Notes under the pieces: model-generated
What the model saw: the letters and a program-made list of their open reading frames with translations, nothing else
Database searches by the model: none
Told to the model about the DNA's origin: nothing
In this document: in pieces, positions 30,501 to 42,500 of the stretch
Layout: every line of letters begins with the position of its first letter
Position numbering within the stretch: the first letter of the stretch is position 1
From: Eublepharis macularius
Taxonomy: Eukaryota; Chordata; Lepidosauria; Squamata; Eublepharidae
NCBI RefSeq assembly: GCF_028583425.1
Contig: NC_072800.1
Coordinates: 95,759,001 to 95,823,000 of the forward strand
Length of the DNA: 64,000 bases
Direction: 5' to 3'
Translations under genes and position numbers: made by a program

Positions 30501-33500
30501 TATATCATATCTCCTAAGATGGTCCCACTGGAACAGAAGTAATGAAGGTATCCTAAAGGCAGAAAAAGTAACTCTATTGTGATAAATGAGGCTGTGTATC
30601 CCTTCTACCATCATAAGATCAACATAAGATGGATACAATAAATAAGCCCAATGTCTCCTTGCCTGCCACGTAGTTCCCCAATATATAAATCATCCCTGAT
30701 AGGGGAAGACAAACCCCCACGGCAAGATCACTCTCTGGCCAGACACAGCCTGGAACCGTGAGTTCAGCTGCGCGTCCATTTTCTCTGAGGCTAGTTTATG
30801 TAAATCCTGAGTTCTACCCCATATTTGCATTCAACTCAGTAGATGGTTCCTTCACAGAATTACCTTGAAAATCTTGCCTAGGATGTAGCCCTCCAAATAA
30901 ACTAAGACGGGGTAAAACTAAAACTATAAAAATACAGCACGGCACTATCCACTGCCACTCGCTGCCTTCACACACCTAAATTACAGCTGGAGGCTTTACG
31001 TCCTCTTACAGTTAGGCAAATATCATAACAAAGATAACATAAATAAACAAAAACAAACAAAGCAAAGACTAAAAGCAGATCAAATACTTTATCTGACCAA
31101 TGACTAGTTATACTAAATGACCTTCTCTCTCATAAACAATGCCAGCTTGACCAACTCTCTTGCCCAAACAAGCCAAAAAAGGAGAAAACAACAGCGGGTC
31201 AGAAGAAACTCCTTCTCAGCAGCGTACTACATTCCTACAGATCAATTTCTTTCTCCCCTAAAGAAACCAAACCAAACCATAAGAAAAAGATTAAAAACAT
31301 AAAATTAAACTAGAGCACCTGGTATCAGGAGGACTCTACAACCCAGATCTCTTAGCTGTATTAAGCAGAGGACAGTGCTCTATTTTAAAAGTTCCAAGTA
31401 ATTATCATGTTATTTATTTGCTATTAATCTTCCTTTGCTTGATGTGTTTTTGGTTGGCAGGATAATTATCTCTTTGTCTTGGCTTTTAATGGTATGATGC
31501 TATGCTCTCACATTTCCCTCTTGACACTGATTTTAAAATATCCTAATTTTCCTGCAACCTTTCTGTTGGGTTGGCATTGTCATGGATTAAGAGTAGGACA
31601 AGACTATTAATTTAAGAAAGGGTGACAGTTATATACCTTTCCTTGCCTACAGACAGCCCCCCAACCTTAAACGACTTCTCACTCACAACCATGAATCGGC
31701 CAGCAGAGTCACCAGCACAGGTACCATGCCCTGCAACAGACCCAGATGCCAGCTCTGCCCCTATATCTACCCAGGGAATACAATTACAGGACCCAATGGC
31801 ATCAACTACACTGTCTCTGGCTCTTACAGCTGCTCATCCTCCAATCTGATATATGCCCTCATGTGCCAACAATGTCCTTCTGCTCTGTACATTGGACAAA
31901 CCAGCCAACCTCTACACAAAAGAATAAATGGACACAAATCTGACATTAGAAATGGAAACGTCCAGAAACCAGTGGGAGAACACTTCAATCTACCAGGACA
32001 TTCCATCAAAGACTTAAAGGTCGCTGTAGTTCAACAGAAACCTTTCAAAAACAAAATCCAACGGGAGGCTGCTGAACTGGAATTCATATGCAAATTTGAC
32101 TCTGTCAAGCTGGGACTGAATAGGGACTATGAATGGTTATCACATTATCACAGGTAACAGATTTCCTTTACAGAGGCGGGGTCTGGGGGAGCCCAGTGAC
32201 ACCTGGCGTGGGCTTTCGGGGAACACAGATCTCTTTGTCAGATGCATCTGGCAGGGAGAGCTGTGGTTATCGAAGGCTCATACTGCATTGGAATTGGATG
32301 GTCTAGCTGTTTGGCTGCTACAAACTAACAGGGCAAACTCCTTTGAAGCCAACTGATCCACACACCGAAAGGAGATGTTTACATATACTAGCAAAGGAAT
32401 GTTTTGGTTTCCCCCCCCTAATTGCCTCTTCTCTCTCCTCCCCTTCTTTCCCTCCTCTCTGTATTTGACCAGTCTCTGTATCATGCGTCTGACGAAGAGA
32501 ACTGTGATTCTCGAAAGCTTATGCTACAATAAAATTGGTTAGTCTTAAAGGTGCTACTGGACTCTTTTTGATTTTGCTACCACAGACCAACACGGCTAAC
32601 TCCTCTGCAGTTATATGGAGATGAACTTATGTGTGCCAGGGAGGCTTGGAAACCCTGATTTCTACAGCATCTAGGCATTTTCATAACCCAGCGTAGAAAC
32701 ACTGGACCCATTACCAAAGAGCTCTGTTTAAACATAGAGATACAGAGCTGGAAGGGACTCTCAGGATCATCTAGTCCAACCCCCTGCACAATGCAAGCAA
32801 TTCACAGCCGCCGCCGCCCCCCCTCCCTCAGTGACCAAAATCCTCCAGCAGGATTGGAGTCCAGTGGCACCTTAGAGATTAACGAGATTTCTCAGGGTAT
32901 AAGCTTTTGAGAGTCAAAGTTCCCTTCTTCAGATGCTGGAAGTACTTTTGCATATGCAAGAATTTTTGCAGAAAGGGAAGGGTGTGAAAAACTGGGGTAG
33001 AGAAGCATCCTCGGCTGGAAGTGGTTTGACAGGGCGATCACGGTATGTGCTTTTGGTGAGAATAACAAAACTGCCGCCATCAAGCAATTCAGCTACTGTG
33101 TTTTGCTTTGCTTATTGAAGCTGGAAGGTTAGGGCTTCTAGGTGTCTGTCAGTGGCAGGGAACCCCCCGCCCCCACCCAGGAGTTTGCCCCACTGCCTGC
33201 TGATCACCCACCTGTGGCGGGCAACCCAGGCAAATGCACAGTGTGCACGTTCCTGGCGGGGGGCATGATGACATCATTTCCAGAAGAGGCATCATTGCAC
33301 CGGCCATGTGAGTTGTTCCCGTACTTTGTGATTCTTTGAGAATGGGCCCCCTCAAAGCGCAGGAGCACTCCTGTGGCCACTGCAATGATGTCACCCACTT
33401 CTAAAAGCAACGTTGTCATGCAGAGGCATGCTCATGAATAGCATGGCTCTTGCGAGGACCCCTTTCACTGGTAGCCAATGGGCACCTGGCAACCCTATGT

Positions 33501-36500
33501 AAGGCGTTTCTCCGGAGCAAGGCCTCAGAAATTCTGCAAAGTCACTTGCAAAAGGAGGGTGAGTGGGAGACAGAAATCAAATCGGTATGGGGCCTAAAGC
33601 TTGCGACAGTAAATGCCCATCAGAGTTGCTCTGAGTAGGGTAGCCATACTGAAAGGGAGGGGTGAGGAGATGGGTTGGGAACAACATCAGCTGCATTGCT
33701 ATGTCGCTGTTGAGGAAAACACAGAAGCAACACAGGGTAGCTCGAGGAATTGCTGGAAACTCCATGGTAGAACCATAGAGTTTTCTCCGGAAGTGAGGTT
33801 GCAACATAGCTGACACCGCCATGTACATTTCTTTTTCTCCTGCTGCCACCTGGAGCAGTGGCACGCAACCAGTACTGCCGGCAGAAGGCCTCCCACCCTA
33901 GCAGGAGGCCTGGCCGCCCGAGCTGTGAATCCCCTCAGAACAAAGATATCCTGCCCCCCTTCAACCCCGAATGTTGGGGAGAAACTCTGTTAGTGCACGT
34001 CTACTGGCCTCTTTGCACGTCTCCTCAGAAATCCATTTATTTCCGGGAGCAAGATGAAATTAACAGGCCAAATTCCCACTTACAATCTGCTCCAAATGCG
34101 AACAGCTGTTCCGAGGTGCTGCTGCTGCTGCTGCTGCTGTTGCTAGGAAGAATCGTTCCATTGCGAAGGGTAAAATCGTCCTCTGGATTGTTATTCATGA
34201 CTCCAAAGAGGCCCTGCGTGTGGCCCAGAAACTGCCCAGGCAGCAGAACAGTCACGCCCAGCAACGTCCCACTTCCTCTCACTTCTACTCCAGCTCCGGA
34301 GGAGAACATCACAGTCGCACTCAGCCCAGGTACAGCGTACAGAAAGAGACCTGTGGCAGAGAGGACAAGTGACCACCTCTGTGGGCAGAGTTATGGGGCA
34401 TGCACTTATGGGTCAAAGAAGCAATCACACACACACACACGCCCAGCCCTCCTGTTGATAATTGGAAGTGCCAAAAGGTTTAGGGACTGTAGACTCTACT
34501 ACTGTGTATTTTCTGTTGCTGTAAGTATGTTTCTATTGGGTAGTTCCATGTTGTTTAATAGGACTGGTTTTTGTAATGATCCTCAACAGTCAAAGTACAT
34601 AAAGATTCTTGGTTTTACATAAAATTAACAGACTTACCCAGCTGGAAGATTTCTTTGTAGTTCAGTCACACCATCAGGCTAAAATTCATACCAGGTATGT
34701 TCAGAATCTCCCTCTTGGATACACACCTTAACGAGGTGAGGGGGTTTGAGTGTGTTAGTGAAGCTGAGAGAGAGCAACACTGTCAGGAGCACAGCCTTGG
34801 TTAAGAGTCTAAACTGGAAGAGCCACTCAAGGTGGAATGGTCAATGCTGGGACACCAGACAAAGATGCCTCCACCCCTTTCAGGAATCAACGGTCACATC
34901 GGCAGAAGAGAACTGGATGTTCCAATGGTGATGGGAGCAGAAGAACTCTTGAAGGTTAGCTACTGGGCATCAGCAGTAGTGGAAGGTGACACTGGCAGAG
35001 GATCTTTCACAGACAACGGCAGCGTCACTTCAACTAACTCTGGTTAGTATAGTGAAGCAGAAGAAGGCAATGGTAAACTACTTCTGCTAATCTCTTACCT
35101 TTAAAACCCTATGATGAGACAATCCACAATGAAAAAAAGATATAATGCTGGAAGACAGGATCCCCCAGGTCAGATGGCACTCAATTAGCAACTGGGGAAG
35201 AGCCAAAGACAAGTATGAATAGCGCTATTCTTAATGATGGGACTGGATTAAAGCTGAAAGGACGTCCAGTTGCGGACATGAATAGATGCAAAAGGAATGT
35301 CCAAAGCTGTGTGACACACACAATGGGAATATGGAATGTGAGAAGCATGCAGCCAGGTAAGTTAAAAATCGTAAAACAAGAAATGGAACATTTAAACATT
35401 GCAGTCCTGGGTGTGAGTGAACTAATGTGGACCGACTCAGGACATTTTCAGTCAGAAAATCACATAGTGTTTTACTGTGGAAATGAACTCAAAAGAAATG
35501 GTGTTGATCTAATAGTGAGGCAAGGCACAGCACAAGCAGTTAAGAGCTACAACGCAAATCCTGATTGAGCAATATCAATCAGACTTCAGGGAAAGTCTAT
35601 TAACATAACCATCCTTCAAGTTTACACTCCAACTACAGTTGCTGAGGAGGAAGAAATTGAAAACTTTTACACAAGTGTCCAAGAAGAAATTGATTGTACA
35701 CCTAAACAAGATATGCTGATAATCATAGGTGATTGGAATGCAAAAGTAGGCAATAAGGCAGAATACAACATTGTTGGAAAATTTGGACTAGGATCATGAA
35801 ACGAAGCAGGAGAGCGGCTCATAGAATTTTGTGAAGCCAACAACCTGTTCATTGCTCACACATGCTTCAGGCAACCAAGAAGACAATTGTATACGTGGAA
35901 ATCACCGGGTGACCAATACAGGTACCAAATAGATTACATAATTGGAAGCAGACGATGGAGAAGCTCTATTCTCTCCGCTAAAATAAGACCAGGAGCTGAT
36001 TGCGATACAGATCACGAGTTGCTAATATCAAAAATTAGAATAAAGCTGAAGAGAAACACTAACAGAATCATAGTGCCAACATACAATCTAAATAATATTC
36101 CTGAAGAATTTAAAGACCAGGTAAGGAACAGATTTGCAATACTAAGTTTTCTTGATCGTGAGCCAGAAGAACTGTGGGCTGAAACCAGAGATATTATCAA
36201 GGAAGAATGTGCAAATACTATTCTTGTAGCCAAAAGAAAGAAGTCTAAATGGATGACTGAGGAAACTTAAAATTGCTAAAGATAGACGAGAAAAGCAAAA
36301 GGCAACAGAACTAGGGTCAAAATTCTAAATGCAGTTTTTCAGTGGCTTGCATGCAGAGACAAAGAAATTTATTATAATAACCAGTGCAAAGAGATAGAAG
36401 AGAACAACAAAAAAGGAAGAACAAGAGACTTGTTCCAAAAGATCCAAGAAATCAAAGGGAAATTCAAGCCACGTCTTGGGATGCTGAAAGATCAACATGG

Positions 36501-39500
36501 AAATACAGTATCTGATCAGGACAAAATAAAGGAGAGATGGGAACAATACACTGAAGAACTATACAGAAGAGATGGAAGGGTGACAGATACTTTTGATGAA
36601 GAATCTTTTGATGAAGAACCAGAAATCCTAGAAAGTGAAGTAAAGACTGCACTAAAAGCAATTCGGAGAAACAAAGCACCTGGATTAGATGGAATACCAA
36701 TAGAGCTACTTCAAGCTACAGAAATAGAGTCCATCAAAATCGTAACAATACGTCAACCAATATGGAAAACAAAGCAATGGCCCACAGACTGGAAATGCGC
36801 AGTCTACATTCCAATCCCCAAAAGGGGATACCAAGGAATGCAGCAACTATCAGACAATCGCGTTAATTTCCCATGCAAGCAAAGTGATGCTCAAAATTGC
36901 ACAGCAAAGACGCTTACCATATATGGAACGAGAAATGCCAGATGTTCAAACTGGATTCAGAAAAGGAAGAGGCACCAGAGATCACACGGCAAATTTACAA
37001 TGGCTAATGGAACATACTAGGGAATTTCAGAAGAAAATCAGCCTGTGTTTTATAAATTACAGCAAAACTGTATGGATCAGCTGTATGGATCAGCTGTATG
37101 GATCATGAAAAGCTTAAAAGAAATGGGGTTGCCACAACATCTGATTGTTCTGATGCGCAACCTGTACTCTGGACAAGAGGCTACAGTCAGGACAGAATAT
37201 GGGGAAACAGAATGGTTTCCAAATGGCAAGAGTGTCCGACAAGGATGCATATTATCTCCCTACCTGTTCAACCTCTATGCAGAGTATCTCATAAGGAAAG
37301 ATGGATTAGATCTAGAAGAAGGTGGAATGAAAATTGGTGGGAGGAACATTAACAATTTGAGATACGCAGATGACACCACTTTACTAGCAGAAAATAGTGA
37401 AGACTTGAAACGACTACTGACGAAGGTTAAAGGAGAAAGCGCCAAAGCAGGATTACGGCTGAACATTAAGAAGATAAAAGTAATGACTACCAAAGAATTA
37501 CACAATTTTAAAGTTGACAATGAGGAAACAGAAATTGTTCAAGATTTTCTGCTCCTTGGCTCAATCATCAACCAAACGGGAGACTGCAATGAAGAAATCA
37601 GAAGAAGACAGAGACTCGGAAAAGCAGCTGTGAGGGAACTAGAGAAGATCCTTAAAGATAAAGATGTCTTTCTGGGAACCAAGATCAAGATAATCCATAC
37701 TGTGGTATTCCCCATTACTCTGTATGGATGTGAAAGTTGGAGAGTGAAGAAAACTGACAGGAAGAAAATTCATTCATTTGAAATGTGGTGCTGGAAGAGA
37801 GTTCTGTGGATACCATGGACAAATCAGTGGGTACTAGACCAAATCAAGCCTGAATTCTCCTTAGAAGCTAAAATGACAAGACTAAAGCTATCGTAGTTTG
37901 ATCACATCATGAGAAGACAAGAGTGTCTGGAAAAATCAATCTGGAGTAACTCTGCTCAGGATGGCACTGCAAAAAGTCCAAAAGGCTGATGTTGGCTAGC
38001 CAGAACTCTACTCCAAATGTGCAGCCGTTTCTGCCTAGTGGTTGGCTCCCTTGGCCCCGGGCAGTTTTACTCTTGTTTGATAAAGTTGCCTCTTTCCATA
38101 CTTGCTCACTGAGCCAAAGCTCCCAATCATTCTGAGGGTTCAGAGGGTTCTTTTTTTGTGGTGCATATTCTTGGCTGGGTTTTTATTGATTTTCGTTAAT
38201 TTTCCAAGCAAATAAGTAATAATAAGTACATTTACACTGCCGTCCAAAGCACTGACTCCAGTTGACTTAGCCATGTATAACTGCTGAGGAGGGGACCCTT
38301 CGAATGCGGCTCTTGTTCAGATTCTCCTCGTCTTTGCTGCCGGGCGTGCTGTTTGTGCACATCATCTTTTCATCTGCTTTCCTTCATCTTGTTTGCTCCA
38401 TCCCGAGAGTCGATTATGATTTGACATTTGTACAGTACGTTCCAGGGTCCAAGTTTTGTTTATTCTGCCCAAGAGAGGCCGTTTGTCCAAGACGGCACAG
38501 AGAGCTGCAAGGTACTTCGGCAGGGGTCTGAGGCAGTGTCTTCCATGCCCAATCCCCAGCCTCTTCCCTTTGGCTTCAGAGGTAGTCCTTCTATTTCTTT
38601 GCCACTTTTATGTTGCCTCTCTTTTGCTGTAGTAGCTTTTGCTTATTTATCTCACTATTTTCTGTCTCGTTGACAGAAATTATCAGGTCTTCCCCTGATC
38701 ATTGTTTTTGCCTTGACCTGGATAGCCCAGGTGAGCCTGATCTTATCAGATCTCAGAGGCTAAACAGGGACAGCCTTGGTTAGTAATTGGACGGGAGACC
38801 TCCAACCAAGACCAGGGCTGCAGAGGCAGGCAATGGCACACCACCTCTGCTAGTCTCTTGCCATGAAAACCCTTCGGGGTCACCATAAGTCACTCCACCA
38901 CCACCCCTTGTTTTCACTCAGAGAGGAATCTGTTGCTGCATTTATTCAGTTGCCCTACCTTTCAAGTCCATCCATGTTTGCTCAGAGAAGTTGACGGCCC
39001 TGTGATTCAAGAGCACCTCCAACGTGTTGGAATGCTCAGGAATGCGCATCTCGACCACATCTGAGTTATTCTCCTGCATTGCAATAGCAGCGAAGCCTGT
39101 CACCTTGGCCTCAGTTCCTACAAGAGATTTAGGACAATCCGTGTAATACATCAGATCCCTAGGAATCTTTTGAAATCTATATTAAAATATATATTTGACT
39201 TTTTGGGCTACTAGGTCCTCAAACCAGCATAAAACCAGATAATGAAACAGTATTAAATCTTATTAAAGATACAACAAAATTAACTATTAAACACCAAATT
39301 AATTGAAAACCAGGACCAACATTCTAAAACCAAGAATGCCAAGGGTATTTGCTCTCTCTCCCTCTGGCACTCCCTCCCAAGATCTCCCTAAACTGCTGAA
39401 GGGCCGCCGAGTAGCATTCTTCAAACAATTGGGAGCCCCCCTTACAGGCATTATATCCTAGCCTACGTTTGACCAGTTTGCTAACCAAACTATCATAGGA

Positions 39501-42500
39501 CATTTTGTCAAATGCTTTGCCAGAATCAACATAATCCTCATGATCTATTAAGTTAGCAATTTGAAAAGAGCGCCAAGTTCGCTCCAGCAGGATCTACTCT
39601 AGAAAAAAGTCTATGTGGGCTTCTACTAATTGCTGTATTCCTCTGAGTTTGGGCAGTGGAGAATATAATGAGCTTCAGGGAGGGAACGGTCAGATTTAAG
39701 ATTTAAGATGGTGCGTAGGTTCATACCAGAACAGATGGTCCTGCTATTTGGGTCTCAAATCATGTAAGGCTTTCAAGGTACTAACTACCACCTTGAGTTA
39801 AATTCAGAAGAATACGAGTAATCAGTAGAGGTGGGGTAAAATAGAAGTGACACGATCACACCTCTGGACTCTTGTCAACAGATAAGGAGCAGTGGTTTGT
39901 ACCAACTGCAGCTTCTGATTGTCTTCAAGGGCAGCCCCCTGCAGCATGCATTGCAACAGTCTAGCCTCAAAGTTACTGAAGCATAGATCAATCAGTGTGT
40001 CCAGATCAGCAAAGTTCAGAAGTTGCCAAACCTCTCAAAGTGAAGCTATGAGGGTTGGAGTAAAGTAAGACAAGGTGTGGCCAGAACAAGTTGGATGTGG
40101 AGGGTTGGCAGATGGAGAAAGTTACCTTGCAAGATTAGGCTGGGAAAAGGGCCTCTTAGTTCCTTCCTAGTGTCTAAATCTAAAGTGAGTAGAAGATGAT
40201 GGTAACAAGTGCTCCAACCTTACCATTCAGTAATGCTTGGCGAGTTCTCCCTTGCACTCTCAGGGAAGTTAGGTGGGATTCCAACACTGTGTATTCACCA
40301 AGGCCTTTGAATGTGAAATGTGTCCCGTCGAATGTGATGAAGTGAGGATCTCCAAAAGCGGAAGCTGTTAAGAGGAAGCACGGGATGTTAATGACAAGGA
40401 GGTGGTGCGGGATTCCAGCAAGTGGAGGCTTAGCTAAGAGAACAGCTTGTCTTGCTTTATTTCCAGTGGTGGTATTCAGGTCATTGTTCATTGTAAAGGA
40501 ATTGCTTTAAAAATTGAATCTTATTACATAATGCATTAATGCATTAATTAGCTAAAATCTATCCATTTAAAAAATTCTCCAACTAAATACACATTCCCAA
40601 ACTCAGAGTCTACATAAGCAGGCTGCATAAATGATTGAAACGTTTTGGTGCTAATAAATTGTTGAACCATTTTGAACCATAAGCTTCTGCTACATTCTGG
40701 AAAGGGGTAGTTAAAGACAGGGGAACCACATACCCGCTCTAGGGGGTCGGTAGCGCTTGCAGCCACTTGAAGGACGGTGCTTGAAGTAGTAAGAACAGTT
40801 CCCAGACCATAAGCAACAGTAGTAGAAGCTGAGGACGTCATAGAGCCAGTGGGAAAAGCCAGGGATGCGGGGGGGCTTGTTGTAAGGAGGAGACCCCCAG
40901 TCATGCCCGCGATCAGGCGTGCTTCCTCCAGTGGAGTCTCCGGTGAGGACCTGCACTCCTGTGGCGTCATAGCAGCATTGCTGCCCAGCAGCGTAACGTG
41001 GGCTGGTTGGAGAGAGGGAGAGAACAGGAAGTCAGGGCTGGCTCAGCGGCTGAGGCTGAAAGCCTGCAGCATTCACAGGTCTTCGCAAAGGAAATCACAG
41101 GTTCCGGGCACAAACAGCTAGGCCTGCTGCTGAAAACAAAGCCTTACCTGGCCTGAATGCCTCTTACGCAGTGCACAGCTCCCGGGTGGTAAGTGCACAC
41201 ACTTCCCTTCTCTATATCACAGCCGTAATCTGTCTGCAAAGAAGAGAAGGGATATTGTTCAGATACAGACCCCAACCATTGGCGATGGATCCTTGTCAGC
41301 CTGGGCGGTCTGGAGCACTGCAGCCCCTTACTGTCTTGTAATTTAACCGAGTAGTTTGTGTTGCATCTTTTCCTACGAGAGCTCACTTTTCCACTGTGTT
41401 ACACAAAGTTGTTCCTAATGGGAATGCCTCCACTGCATTTCTGCTCCTGGGGGTCAGCAAACTGGCTTTGGCCCTGGTAGGCTGTGCTGAGCTCTCCCAA
41501 AAGGGCCTGCTGTCTGATCGAGGGCTGGCCGGGGTTTCAGAGCCTCGGTGCTGGACTTTGAAGAGATGCTGACAACAGACGAAGAAGACGGGCTGGGACG
41601 GGGGAAAGCCAAGCTAAACCGTGCAGCCATTCTTATTAGGATACTGCTGTAGCACCGCCGCCACCCTGGCAGGATTGCGGAAGGGTTTCCTCTAGCTTTT
41701 AGGAGAACTACAGTGAAACACAGGAACATTCTGTCCAGACTCAATTAAGCCTTGAAGCTTGTTTCATGCAATCGAAGGACAAATGCTAGCAGAGAACCAT
41801 GTACTCTGTCCTCAAAGGAATGGTGTGAGAAAACTGTCATGCACTTGTACTATAACACCAGTTTACAACTGGTGGAGTCTCCCAGGAAGCCAAGCACACT
41901 GGCCAGGACAATCAGACTGGGACAATGATTAGGTGTGGGGGATTGCAGACACCAAGCGCAATTCTCCCAATAGTTATATCGCTTGTGCTTCTATCAAAGG
42001 TTAACTTGGAGTGGGGGGGGGGGAGATGAGAGCGAGAGAAAGACAGAGAATGGCTCAACAGGGCCTGCTGCAGGTGCTGCTCTGCACATGGGCACAATCA
42101 ACAGCTGCCCATACATGCACATTCTGTGTTGTAGCCCTCCCCTTGCAGAATGACCAGCCTGAGGAGTCCAGGAAAGCTCTCACAAATAACAGATAACATC
42201 ATATAATAAAAGCACAATAAAATCACATTTAAAAGACAAAATTCAGTAGACTCAAAACTCAGGAGGCAGCCCATGTTGCTTAACCTAGCCAAATATCTCA
42301 TGGGTGGGAACTGGTAGCCAATATAGAGTATATCAGTAGAAACCAAGGTGAGGGGGATGCAAAACTGAATTATTCAGGAGGGCTTTCTTATATGAGTAGG
42401 ACGGCTGCACTGTAAGGAAACGGTTCAAAAATAATAGGGACTTATCATTGGTAAAGGGATAGGGACCACAGATTATACTGCTGAATACTGTCCGTTGCTG

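Noticed and set aside
33858..34622. Plus-strand open frame of 254 codons
   Set aside because: It is antisense to SUSD2 exon 9 (34084-34350); the Leu run comes from the (GCT)n strand of the poly-Ser repeat. No domain.
38712..38905. Functional 5S rRNA gene
   Set aside because: The 5S similarity is partial and is followed by a SINE body found elsewhere in the window.
40548..40970. Minus-strand frame of 140 codons overlapping SUSD2 exon 6
   Set aside because: It uses the wrong frame for most of its length; the AMOP frame with its cysteines and matching splice phases is the real one.
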